Positions 10,001 to 20,337 of a stretch of 64,000 nt of DNA are shown here, one piece after another (the stretch's first letter is position 1; every line of letters starts with the position of its first letter). The DNA lies in the NCBI RefSeq assembly GCF_000003815.2, contig NC_049982.1, forward strand, positions 23,761,380-23,825,379. Direction: 5' to 3'. The position numbers and the translations under genes were made by a program. The notes beneath the pieces were generated by a model. The model was given only the letters and a program-made list of their open reading frames with translations, ran no database searches and was not told where the DNA came from. This stretch comes from Branchiostoma floridae. Its lineage: Eukaryota; Chordata; Leptocardii; Amphioxiformes; Branchiostomatidae.

Positions 10001-11640
10001 CCTAGCTGCAGTGCATTGTAGAACCAGTCAGAGGACCGTGCCAGAGAGACGGTGACCGAAACTCCGGCTAAGCATTATCTCTTTGATTGTGTGCAAAGAA
10101 GTTTGTATTATCCAGTGATTCAAATGTGGTGAAACTATTCACGAATTTATGAGCACAGTACGACTACAGAGTAGCTATGTTTTCCACGTTCACACGTACC
10201 GTCTTGTATGTCGAGGCGCCGTGGTCCCAGGAAGTCACAGATGTACCTGTGGTACAGGTTCCTGGATTGGGCGATGTCTAACATACCCTGGCTGCCGTCA
10301 ATCGCATCCAGGTTGGTATAACCCAGCTTTATCAGCTTCAGGGGAGCCGAAAGGAAAGAAATTATCAAAATGATACCATAAAAGTTACTTAACCACAACA
10401 TGTTTTCTAACTATCGCTCTGTATTGCACTGAATGTCTAAACCTGGACACCGGCAGTTACAGAGCAACCTGCTAGGAGGCCAAAACCTAAACCACTTTTT
10501 CTTACATTAACAACTATCTGCCTATCTCAATACCAAAGCATTTCCATGACAAAACATACTGTAACCAGACGTTCTGTTGCGGTGCCAAGGAAATACTCTC
10601 CAGGCAGATTTGCCTGTGGCATAAGATAGTATCAAAGCTGGTCAAGGAGTATAGCCTGCCAAAGGGAGTGATCATGGAGATTACCAAGGAAATTCCGGAA
10701 AGCCTATACACATGCAGCTGACCAGTTACGATGAACTACCTAACAAACAAGCATACCAAATATTGTCGCAATCAATACGGGGTTTTCAGGTTATCCGTAA
10801 ACGCAAACACTCACTCAGACAGACACACCAAAAACAGTACGTTTATCGTTTTATGGAGGTAATAAACCGGCCCTGTTCGCCTTACCTCCATCGCACACAA
10901 GCCGGTTCCGGCGGCTACATCCAGGATCCGTGCAGCCTTGTTCCCTGACAGGACCTCAGCTAGAGCCTCTGCACACTGGCGGGGACCGTTGTAGTTCAGA
11001 TCAAACAGGTCCTACAGACAAAAACAAAAATTGGTTTAACGACATCACGGTTTACCATACTGTAAATCGTGATGTATCCGCTGTGGTTTTGTTCGCGCAT
11101 TCACAATACCTCGGTACAATGACGGTAGATCCAAACTGCAATATTTAGAAGATATTACAATTGATATCCCTAAATACCCTGTTTTCAAAACAGCGAATAT
11201 CGGAGATTGTGGTGAACTTTCGTTACTTACGACATATTCCCGCACAGTTTCTGTTTATGTAGCGCACGTAATTTACGCTATTTAGGGAGTGTTCAAGTCT
11301 CTGTTGTTGGAGTATTTTTTTTCTTCAATGAAAAGGGAAACTTGTATTCTGGCGTATGCATTCATGGGACGTAGAAAGTCTAAAGCTGGTTGAGAAATAG
11401 CGAAAGGGAATTTAACTGGGTTAACCTCCCATATTAGGTAAAGCCGCCCCAGGTGTTCCACCCCAGCCTCATTGAAAGAATATTGGTACCATCAAAACAG
11501 ACCTTCCTTACCTTGTCATACCTATCGGCCCATGTGTCGTAATACCTGAAGACCTCTTCCCTGGTCATGCCGGTTTTCTGTGCACCATGGCAGAGGGTGT
11601 CGCTGAGTTGGACGTCTACTGTGCCATCAGTGCCCGCCAT
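7006..11640 (-). CDS. METTL27: METTL27 (WBSCR27)-like SAM-dependent methyltransferase, 5 exons
   Basis: Coding exons on the minus strand: 11640-11512, 11011-10886, 10335-10200, 9557-9465, 7199-7006. All have GT-AG borders and the phases agree, giving 226 codons including the stop (225 residues; human METTL27 is about 245). The N-terminus has the YYDTWADRYDK segment typical of the family. Motif I, ILDVAAGTG, lies at residues 72-80 and should hold the S-adenosylmethionine glycine loop. LDAIDGSQGML follows as the motif II acidic strand. The late KPGG turn and CIAMREEF strand complete the class I Rossmann fold. The substrate is not established for the family. The last intron holds a Tc1-like element (7318-8981). 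An inverted fragment of the gene lies at 4213-4715. The ATG at 11640 was chosen as the first in frame after a stop-free 43-codon exon. Assignment to the family is strong; one-to-one orthology is inferred. Confidence 0.88.
7318..8981 (-). mobile_element. Tc1-like DNA transposon, degenerate and folded into a long palindrome
   Basis: The ends are CAGTCGCATGCAAAATTATT on the left and CAGTTGCATGCAAAATTATT (reverse-complemented) on the right, flanked by a TA duplication at 7316-7317 and 8982-8983. This is the Tc1/mariner signature. Minus-strand frames between about 8400 and 7560 show DDE transposase pieces: SDETK-like FDETKLEFLG, VWRRKSEAYAEKNTL and ETVMLWG. These are broken by stops and frame changes. 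On the plus strand, 8450-8750 reads QQDNNPKYTSKS and SPELNPLENFWW, the region of the third acidic residue. The right arm (about 8431-8981) is an inverted copy of the left arm (7318-7866), so the element is a 550-bp foldback around a 560-bp centre. It sits in intron 4 of the METTL27-like gene, antisense at its right arm. It is non-autonomous. Confidence 0.9.
10618..10680. repeat. Dispersed repeat fragment (GGCATAAGATAGTATC family)
   Basis: GGCATAAGATAGTATCAAAG in METTL27 intron 2 recurs as both arms of a foldback at 57061-57193 in the MIEAP-like gene. It is a fragment of a dispersed element with no coding capacity. Confidence 0.55.
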
Positions 11641-13007
11641 TCTTCTTGCTTATCTGACTGCGCAACGAAAAACGCCAGCTTTCGTTAATGGCTGCTGTCA
11701 GAGTACACAAAGCCCATTTAATATGGCTGCTGTCAGAGTGACCTAGATTTTCTGTGAACCGTATACACGTCCGGTAACAAACATTCTAACAACACCGTAT
11801 ACAAATACAGCAATTTCTACTTGATCGCGATAGGCTTAGTAGTGAGACGTACATCAGGAAAATCCGCTACTTATTCAAAAATTCAAGACTCCCGTGGTGC
11901 AACAAAATACCAGGATTATCACTGACCTAGATATTCCTGTAAATTTAGTACAGACGGTGACCAACACTCTACAATCGATACCACAGATACTCTCTACTGG
12001 TAGTATAAAAGGTTAGAAATCTGCTATACAACATTGAAGGCCCATGGCAGCTAGTGGTGTTTATACAGTGTAACTTCGGACTGGTCTGCGATAGTAAATA
12101 GTCTCTACCAGACTCCGGATCGCTGGAAAATCGTAGAAATGGAACAAATAGAGAGGAATATAACGGGCCAGGGAACAGCTCGCGACATAGTAAACATGAC
12201 ATCAATGACACAAAGCCCATTTAATATGGCTGTCAGCGAACTGGTAAGACCAGTAGGCGACTGGACATGATAAAAACCTATCTAGACTAGACAACCCTAT
12301 AGGTCAGATAAAGGATATACCTTCGAATGTTACCACAGTCTGTGATGGTCGGGTAGCCAGAGGGACTTGGTCCAACCGGATGTCAGTAAAATCAGTGGCC
12401 TAGCCTCCTTCACGTGAGTGATAATTGGTTTGCAGAGATTACTAGTTTTGAGCTATCAGCGCTGCCCCATGCGAGTAGGTCAGAGGTCACTAGGCCACTT
12501 GTCTCAGATTACTACTAGTTTTACCCTCGCGTTGCCAATGGCAGACTTGTATTGCTGCAATTCTTCTTTTATGATTAAGTGGTGCAAATGATGCCTAGGT
12601 TATGATAATACGGTTAAGATCATGGTAAATTTTCTCAAATTTAGTCTTTTTATTTCATTTTATGAATGGATGCCGGATGAATAAATCGCTAAATGAGTGA
12701 ATGGACATATGCTCTCACATGCTAATTTAGCTTAACGTGAAACTGTTGAACAAGTGACTGGTCTGGACATCTGAACACATTGAATTCCTTTTCAACGTAG
12801 AATGTTCTTCATGCTGTTTTTTTTAGTCCGTTAGGCATATCTTATTCGTCTGTGGTTTTGTGTGAGTTTGTTATGTATTGTAAATTGTATGTATGACGCA
12901 ATCTTAGCTTAGAGGCTGCGATTTTTTGACAAATAAACCATTCTCTTTCTAATTTCTCATTCATCAAATAGAAAAACAATTCACCGAGGCATTCTCGAGT
13001 TATCGCG

Positions 13008-13008
<1 letters not shown>

Positions 13009-13069
<61 letters not shown>
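13009..13069. repeat. (CA)n microsatellite
   Basis: About 30 uninterrupted CA units. Confidence 0.98.
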
Positions 13070-13534
13070 ACAAGCAAGAACGCTACCTTTTGACGAAGGT
13101 AATGTCTTTCTACGTAGCGTGACAAACTCTCATCAGAGATCCATACTTTGTTCAGTGGATACATTCCCACCCAGCATACCTGACAATAATGATACCCCAC
13201 GGATTGACTTCTGCATGAACTGTCCAACCGGTCTCCAACATGTTTCAACTTTGGCATGGGTGTGTTACTGTTGCTTCGTTAGCAGATCTGTCAGCCATAT
13301 ATATGAAAACAGGAAGGCACAGCCGAACTACTGTTGAATAGACTTTGCCAACCTTGTGACTTAGAAGCAGAAGATAACATTTTGCGACGAATTATGCGAC
13401 ACTACATTGAGACACGTTTAAACACATGCAAGAATCATGATGGGGTGGTGTGGTGTTGGGGTGAAATGATAACACGAAATGTCTCAGCTGGTCGGCGTAT
13501 GAGCCCTGAGCTTTAACTCGCCTTGGATTTACAC

Positions 13535-13541
13535 ACAAACA

Positions 13542-13591
<50 letters not shown>

Positions 13592-13599
13592 AACACAAA

Positions 13600-13632
<33 letters not shown>
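13535..13632. repeat. Interrupted (CA)n microsatellite
   Basis: CA units broken by several AAACA interruptions, about 100 bp in all. Confidence 0.97.
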
Positions 13633-13637
<5 letters not shown>

Positions 13638-14823
13638 GTCACTCACACATGCACTCAAAGTCTCAAACACAGACATTTCTGATCAATCCCTCAAAATGTT
13701 AAGACCTCTTATTGTGCACTGATGACCGGCAGTAGACAAGATGATACACCTGTTTACAACTTCTGTGCCGGTAAAACCCGTTTCTGGATGTCACACATAT
13801 CAGATCTCTGTACTTCTAATGCTCTAAAATGTCACACAAAAGCTGGATTGGAAGAAAACTGCACGGTTAATTACCTAATTGATATCATGGCTACTATTGT
13901 GTTGTAAAAAATGGTCAATGTAGAAAAAACATCCAAGCGTTTAAGCAGGTCACCTGGCTACAGGTCAGTGACCCCTGTAATATAAATGTTTGGGCGTTGC
14001 CTGTTCTGGCCAGGCCAGTCGCAAGGTCATGTAAAGTTAATTCGTTTTCATCACGAAGACCTATCAAATTTAAATAAATACCCTTATGATGCAATCCATC
14101 CATAATTTCTTAGAATGTTGTCTGACAAAATATCCGGAAACACAAACAGACAGACAGTCACACACAAACAAAGCAACACAAGAGACAACAAAAACAAACC
14201 CCATTTTTTCGGAGATAAAAATTGGTCGCCTGTTAATAGTGACTGATTTTTCACATACAGTATAGATATGTATTTCATTTGCCTTCTCCTGATAACCAAT
14301 TACATGTTGGAGGGTGATCATAAAATCCTCTAATAACCCCTTCTTACAGCCTTAAAGCGTGACGATCCGATTAATATAAATAATGCAACCTCTGCTTGGA
14401 GAAAAACAATGTCTTTTAACCTCCTTTCATGTAACGTTAGCACTAAATTACGAAGCTCGCACAAAAACCGTATAATAAACCGCACTACCTTCCCTTGTCA
14501 TATATACACAGCATTACACCCAACACAACGTGACGACTAAATCAATCAATGACAAAAGAAAACTGCCTTACCGTTGTGATAAAATTCTTCCAGTCCCGTC
14601 AGACAAACCCGGCGTTATGGAGACACCTCACTGTCATTATTTGCATATGAATGACAAGGCAATCTCGTTCCCAGGTACCTGTCATTTTTAACGTTCGTTG
14701 TTGAGGCTGGTTTACACATTACACCGCATAGCCGCCCAAAGGAGGTTAACCTCCTTGGCCACATAAATAACTGTTACGTGAACATACGTAACAAAGAGTT
14801 TTCATAATTCCACCAGGTGCCAT

Positions 14824-14953
14824 AATACCGCCACATCAAAAAACGTTGTTATAGAGGCCTTCTCAAGATTGTCGTAAATACCTTTTACCTTATTGGTACA
14901 TCCATTTCAATAACGTTTATTTTTTGGACTTCTTCTCATGTGGCGGTAGTATG
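14824..14953. mobile_element. Small MITE-like element with ATACCGCCACAT inverted ends
   Basis: ATACCGCCACATCA near 14825 is mirrored by ATGTGGCGGTAGTATG near 14939-14954. About 110 bp of non-coding sequence lies between. No clear target duplication was established. Confidence 0.45.
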
Positions 14954-15373
14954 ACACATGGTGGTATTATGTGAGTTGGTGTTTCTTATCTTACATGTCC
15001 ACAATCACGAAGACATGAGGGGAAATCGAGTCCACTTAGTAGACTACACTTCTTGTGATAGCCTCACAATGTATACATACTATTCTTTTATTCTGACGCA
15101 AATTCCTTCCTTTGACCATAAAAGCTCCTTGCTTTGACAAGGTTTAGATAAAGGGTCACGAATGATGACAACTACAAATTACAATTTCCAAACCCATGTG
15201 AGATTGCCTTTAATCTCCTTGCTTTAAGTGATTACGTCCAATTACTGTGAGCCAATCACGATCATCTCTGGTGCCTTTCAATTGTTTCAATTTTCGCAAT
15301 GACGTCATCTTCGCCAGGGGCAGTGGAGTGGAGATAATCGAAAGCTACAAAAAGTACAGTGACTGCCGTAAGA
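14954..15373. other. Intergenic sequence, nothing recognised
   Basis: No coding, RNA or repeat structure was identified between the two MITE regions. Confidence 0.5.
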
Positions 15374-15790
15374 AGTGGAATGAGCCAGAATGCCATCGGA
15401 ATGAATACTGAAAATGCAAAAGTTCGCGGGAATTTGATTTCGCGGTGGCGGGAAAATAGAGCTTTCGCGGTGGTTTTAAGTTCGCGGTAGCGCCACAGAC
15501 TGTAGCCACATAATATAATGGATAAATAGATCTTTCGTGGTGGTTTTGAATTCGCGGTGAAATGACCACCGCGAAAACCACGAACATAAAACCACCGCGA
15601 ACAATTCTGCATTTACAGTATTCCTTGGTATTCGTATTGCATTCATGTATAATCCTGAATATTCGTAGTGCATTCTAGAAATTCTCACTGCATTCCAGAT
15701 ATTTGTGCCCATTCTTGCAGACGACCGGTTCACCATCGAATAAGATCAGAATGTTTCGACTAATATTGGAATACCGTAGAATGGGGTCCT
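15374..15790. mobile_element. GAATG-rich MITE interrupted by a second element
   Basis: The left edge GAATGAGCCAGAATGCC matches the reverse complement of the right end of the MITE at 5458-5908. The right part shares GCATTCCAGATATTTGTGCC with its interior. The copy is split by the element at about 15409-15620. The outer ends are less sharp than in the 5458 copy. Confidence 0.6.
15409..15620. mobile_element. TACTGTAAATGC-ended element with TTCGCGGTGG repeats, nested in a MITE
   Basis: The left end TACTGAAAATGCAAAAGTTC and the right end (reverse complement) TACTGTAAATGCAGAATTGT are imperfect inverted repeats. The interior repeats TTCGCGGTGGTTTT in both orientations, so most of the element can fold. 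It is non-coding. The host MITE resumes on either side, so this element inserted later. Confidence 0.7.
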
Positions 15791-16437
15791 GCAGTAAGAA
15801 TACACTTTGAATGCCGTTCTATAGACTGAGGTAACTTCTGCGCAAAATCGCATGGCAATTGACTTGGCTGCTCTTGTGCTATGCTAGAACGTGTATGATG
15901 GAAACTAATTTGGCCCCACTTTCTGTGTGCAGCCGGACGCACGAAAGTAAATTATGTAGAAAACATTACTCTGTGTACATTGTGCATGTAGTAATGTCTG
16001 TCCCTTCCATCAAGTTCAAATGATACTATATTGGACCGACGTTACATGCACGCCGTGTTAGCGTCACTGATGAATTCTTGTACCTACAGTCTATTTCAAG
16101 ATTTTAAGCGTGAGATGACTAAGTGGTCTGAAAGTAATGGACCGGCCCCTGCAGTTCCGAAAAAGCCGCTGGGGGCGAAATCTACACCACTTACACTCTG
16201 TCCCAATAGCTATCTACAGCTCATAAATCAGTGCACGAACATAGCGTGTCCAGAAACCCTCGATATCAAAATCGGATTCCGTTGCAGTACCATAACAAGC
16301 CGCTAGGAGACCCAAAATCTAAATGTTTCGAGGTTTCATCACGACCTATAATCACACGAAATATTGATACAATACATTCATGCATTGTTAAACTAACGAG
16401 TGTTAATTCTATCAGTCACAATTGTATTATGACGGGT
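15791..16437. other. Intergenic, probable 3' flank of the tetraspan gene
   Basis: Nothing coding is supported. At about 16140-16330 are fragments of a dispersed repeat (CCCTGCAGTTCCGAAAAAGC and AAGCCGCTAGGAGACCC) also recognisable near 26240 and 60630. Confidence 0.5.
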
Positions 16438-17412
16438 TCAAATTTCCCATGCATTTTGCATAGATTTGACGGCCGGTTTCCTCCTGTTGTCTCGGTGTTT
16501 CTTGTTGGTGGTTGCGGACCGGCGGACTCTCTTACCCCCCGGCGGCTTGTGCGGTGACTCTGCCGGCCTGGGTGCGCCGTCAGGAGCGGTGACTCCTCCC
16601 CACCGTACTCGCCTGCTGCTACTGCTGGTACGACTGACAAGTGCCCGTGGCTTGTAAGGTGACTCTACCAGCGGTTTGTTCCGAGCGTCGTCGTCCGCAG
16701 AAACCCAGTCGTACGGGTACGAGCTGGTAAATCCGTTAGCTTCAAACTTCTGCAGGGCGTGATCGGGTATGGGCACCACGAAGCACACAGACCTGGGAGG
16801 AGGAAGGGGGGAGTGGTCCTCCCCGATGTCATCCTCGTCAGGACGGTCCTTACACTGCGCCCACTTGGTGCCTAGCAGATATTTGTTCACCCGATGACGT
16901 ACTAGCATCCTGTGGCAAAGAATTGCAATGATGATGGTTATGATAAGCAGTAGAAGCCCGAATACTTCCACCGCCGCTGCCGTCAGTAAAGCGTACGGGC
17001 TCACCCCTTCGACCTCCAGCGGAATCTGGTACTCGTGTTCCTCAATGGTTGCCATGAAGCCCAGCACGAGTTCCAACGCAGAGGGAATCACGGCGGCAAT
17101 GGAAGAGTACATGGCCACCCTCATGATGTAGGAATCTGTGGAAAACTTCCTCGCGCTGGCCGCTATAACCACCGACGCTGCCAGGATGTTCAGACACGGA
17201 ACCCACATCGTTGCGCAGGGGATTCCAAGGAAGGACACCGCCGGCTTGGTGTACCCGGCAAACTGAAGGTACACGCCGGCCGCACCGGCGCCCATCGCGA
17301 GAAGGGCCAACAAGATTTCACCAGCGCCGAGGATACAAATCTTTCTTAGTAGGCTTCTATCGAATCGGCTCTGCCACATATTCTTTCGATAGATTGTCCT
17401 GCCTTTCGTCAT
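16438..17412 (-). CDS. Intronless four-helix membrane protein, CD20/MS4A-like in outline, family not assigned
   Basis: A single 324-residue frame starting MTKGRTIYRKNMW. Hydrophobic stretches near residues 26-50 (ILGAGEILLALLAMGAG), 63-85, 96-118 and 140-167 (VFGLLLLIITIIIAILC) predict four membrane helices with both ends cytosolic. The first pair of helices resembles MS4A/CD20-like proteins in its pattern of small residues; this is an impression, not a match. There is no claudin GLWxxC signature in the first loop. The roughly 150-residue tail has an acidic patch (RPDEDDIGED) and is then rich in Arg, Lys, Ser and Pro, and soluble. There is no signal peptide. The frame is long, GC-rich and codon-like compared with its surroundings, which supports a real gene. 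It lies downstream of a minisatellite that could be in its promoter. Confidence 0.75.
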   Translation of the reverse strand: MTKGRTIYRKNMWQSRFDRSLLRKICILGAGEILLALLAMGAGAAGVYLQFAGYTKPAVSFLGIPCATMWVPCLNILAASVVIAASARKFSTDSYIMRVAMYSSIAAVIPSALELVLGFMATIEEHEYQIPLEVEGVSPYALLTAAAVEVFGLLLLIITIIIAILCHRMLVRHRVNKYLLGTKWAQCKDRPDEDDIGEDHSPLPPPRSVCFVVPIPDHALQKFEANGFTSSYPYDWVSADDDARNKPLVESPYKPRALVSRTSSSSRRVRWGGVTAPDGAPRPAESPHKPPGGKRVRRSATTNKKHRDNRRKPAVKSMQNAWEI

Positions 17413-17846
17413 TGCAAATATTTAACCACACAAGCTTAAAGAATGCCGTGAGCGAGTTCTCCCAAGGGAGCAATATAGACATATTTCCTTATGGATTTAC
17501 CGCCACAGATCTATTGTATCGCTATTGACACGTGACACATAGGAAGCGCATCTTTGTCTGTACTGAAAGGGCAGCGGTCACAGAAAGGCCACACCTTTCT
17601 ACAATGTCCTTGTCGTTTGGGCGGATGTTTCGTGTAAGACATAAAGGAATTCTAGTGTACTCAATCTGTTACGGACCCGTGCTATTTCGGGCTTTGTTTT
17701 AAAATTACGTAATGATGTATTACAACATTATCGCAATTTAATCTAAACCAGGAACGACAAAATCTATCTATATAGAAGAAGAATATGAAATTTTAAAAAT
17801 GTATTTGATATGGTTAAAGATGTGATCGCACCATGGTTATCCGTCT
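17413..17846. other. Upstream region of the tetraspan gene
   Basis: No open frame of note. Presumed promoter and 5' untranslated region of the minus-strand tetraspan gene. No specific element is identified. Confidence 0.4.
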
Positions 17847-18633
17847 TCTTGGCGTGTCATTCAGAACCAGGGACACCAGTCTTGTCAGTGTCATTCAGCA
17901 CCAGGGACAGAGGCGCCAGTCTTGTCAGTCATTCAGCACCAGGGACAGAGGCGCCAGTCTTGTCAGTGTGTCATTCAGCACCAGGGACAGAGGCGCCAGT
18001 CTTGTTGGTGTGTCATTCAGAACCAGAGGCGCCAGTCTTGTCAGTGTGTCATTCAGCACCAGGGACAGGGGCGCCAGTCTTGTCAGTGTGTCATTCAGCA
18101 CCAGGGACAGGGGCGCCAGTCTTGTTGGTGTGTCATTCAGCACCAGGGACAGAGGCGCCAGTCTTGTTGGTGTGTCATTCAGAACCAGAGGCGCCAGTCT
18201 TGTCAGTGTGTCATTCAGCACCAGGGACAGGGGCGCCAGTCTTGTTGGTGTGTCATTCAGCACCAGGCACAGAGGTGCCAGTCTTGTTGGTGTGTCATTC
18301 AGCACCAGGGACAGAGGCGCCAGTCTTGTTGGTGTGCCATTCAGAACCAGGGACAGGGACAGCAGTCATTCAGCACTTGCAAAAGGGACAAAAGACTTGT
18401 TCACGTATCAATCAGCACCAGGGACAGGGGCACCGGTCTTGCCGGTGTGTCATTCAACACTAGTGACAGGGGCAAAAGACTTGTTCACGTATCAATCAGC
18501 ACCAGGGGCTGGGGCACCGGTCTTGTCGGTGTGTCATTCAACACTAGTGACAGGGGCAAAAGACTTGTTCACGTATCAATCAGCACCAGGGGCAGGGGCA
18601 CCGGTCTTGTCGGTGTGTCATTCAACACTAAAA
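17847..18633. repeat. 42-bp minisatellite with 84-bp higher-order units
   Basis: Unit of about 42 bp built on CAGCACCAGGGACAGAGGC, GCCAGTCTTGTCAG and TGTGTCATT. Early units are 34-38 bp; several later ones are 36 bp, having lost six bases. From about 18390 the array becomes an 84-bp dimer (landmark AAAGACTTGTTCACG at 18391, 18475, 18559). Because 42 and 36 are multiples of three and the unit lacks stops, long open frames exist in all three plus frames (17810-18463, 17833-18702, 17922-18662) and one minus frame (17925-18305). None has a start context, splice signal or family resemblance, so I treat it as non-coding. Confidence 0.92.
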
Positions 18634-18654
18634 CATACACACATAAAACACCTA

Positions 18655-20337
18655 GTAAATAAAATCTTCATATTTATTGAGAACGGAGAATTAGCATTGT
18701 AACGTAGACAAAAACATGTACTTTGTGGCAGTTAAATGTAATCATACTGTCTTGCATGCATCTTGATTGTAACATCACAAAAAAAATTAATGTCGAATTT
18801 ACCCATGACATGTTTATAATAAACTACCATTTAGGAAGAGATCCTGATATGTGTAGCTGGAAAATACATGCTCAAATTGCACAGCACAGCTTGAGTTCTT
18901 TCCTGTACACTGGTGACAACTGCAAGGGGAACATAAGGTTTGTCCATCACTACAAGTAGTATGAACATCACTTCTGTTCTGCACACGATAGACAATAGAT
19001 AGTTGATGGTAATGGGGATTTAATAGCTGTTGCACTTGTTTTGTTAGCATGTGTCAGGGTTAACTACAGATGTACTCTCAAGAGTGCCATCATCAAAGGT
19101 GACCAACAGGAAGCTAGATACAGTTTGCAAGAGCACACACAAACTAATCCATGTATACCAGCGAAAAATGTGACCATACACAAAACTCGAACCTTCCTTA
19201 CTGAACTGCAGTTTGGTTTCACTTAAAAAACTGATTCTGAGTGGAACCTGCACATAATGTTTTGAGACTACCCCTAAAAGAGTTGTTCTTGGAATGTGCA
19301 AGAATTAGCAAACGCTAGCTACAAAACAGACAGGTGAAAAATAGATTTGCATGTCTACACTACAATGTGACTTTTCCTTAATATTATCATTATCATTAAC
19401 CATGGAACAATTACCAAGATTTGACTGTACAGGTACATAACTTTGAATATATATACAATATTTTCTGTAATTACAAGTATTTAAAACAGCCACATGCTAA
19501 TTCTTAATCGGTATTATTAGTGAAGTTCCTAATGTGGGCATGTCTCGTTTCTCCATACATTGTATGGATCATTTACCCTTATCACATATCCAAATCAACA
19601 CTCAATCTCCCTGTTACTGTACGAAGAACTCCAATGCATTAATACCTTTCTCTGAACTAAGGCCACGCCTGATCAATTTGTTGGTTGATTTAAAAAAAAC
19701 AATGCTGGTTGGTCAAAATAAAAACTGACATAGTAACAAAGGAACAGAGAATCTAGTCAAATCCAAGTTTTCCTCCTAGCCCTCTTTTATCATGTGTCCT
19801 CTTGCAATATCTTTGTCCGAGTACGAAGGGAATAAAATGTTACTGCCTAATGCAGGCACTTGCAGCACTGCTAGGTACAGTCTAACAACATGTGGAGCTG
19901 TTCTTGCAAGAAGATTTGAGATAAGAAGAAGAAGAAGAAGATTTGCTGTTTAAAAGGCTATGCCCCTGAGGCATTGCCAAAAAGAAGAAAAGCAGTCACT
20001 GTTCTGTAAACACAGTGAGAATCTAAACTTGATCAGGTTGTAATTTCACAAAATGAAGTCTGCAATACTGTTGTGTACATTTTTGTGTGGACCCTGAAAG
20101 TATATCCATCCTTTTCTTTTGCATAATCTAAGTGTCATACATGAATTTTGGAAATAATTCATAAGTCTGTGTTTTTCTTACTTCTTACCTGATATTGGCA
20201 CACTGTAAGTATGATCTGCTATGGAATTTTCCCCAGATTTTCTTTCTGACCCCAATACATTTAATCTACTCTAGTACAGCGAGATAAGAAAACGTGACTG
20301 AAAATGTCTCTGAAATGTTCTATTGTCCATTGTTACA
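18655..20337 (-). other. CLINT1: Probable 3' untranslated region of CLINT1
   Basis: About 1.7 kb with no supported gene, following the CLINT1 stop codon on the minus strand. A minus-strand AATAAA lies at 18678-18673, just right of the minisatellite, and is the best poly(A) signal for this transcript. A GAAGAAG microsatellite sits near 19920-19940. Confidence 0.5.

Larger units (their letters stand above)
11641..14814. other. Intergenic region upstream of METTL27-like gene
   Basis: No gene is supported. A short segment, CAAAGCCCATTTAATATGGC, occurs twice (about 11708 and 12209) as a direct repeat roughly 500 bp apart. Two CA microsatellites lie at 13009-13069 and 13535-13632. Cys/Val-rich open frames on the minus strand here are only translations of the CA repeat. 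Confidence 0.6.

Noticed and set aside
12842-13257. Cys/Val-rich minus-strand frames
   Set aside because: Translations of the CA microsatellite.
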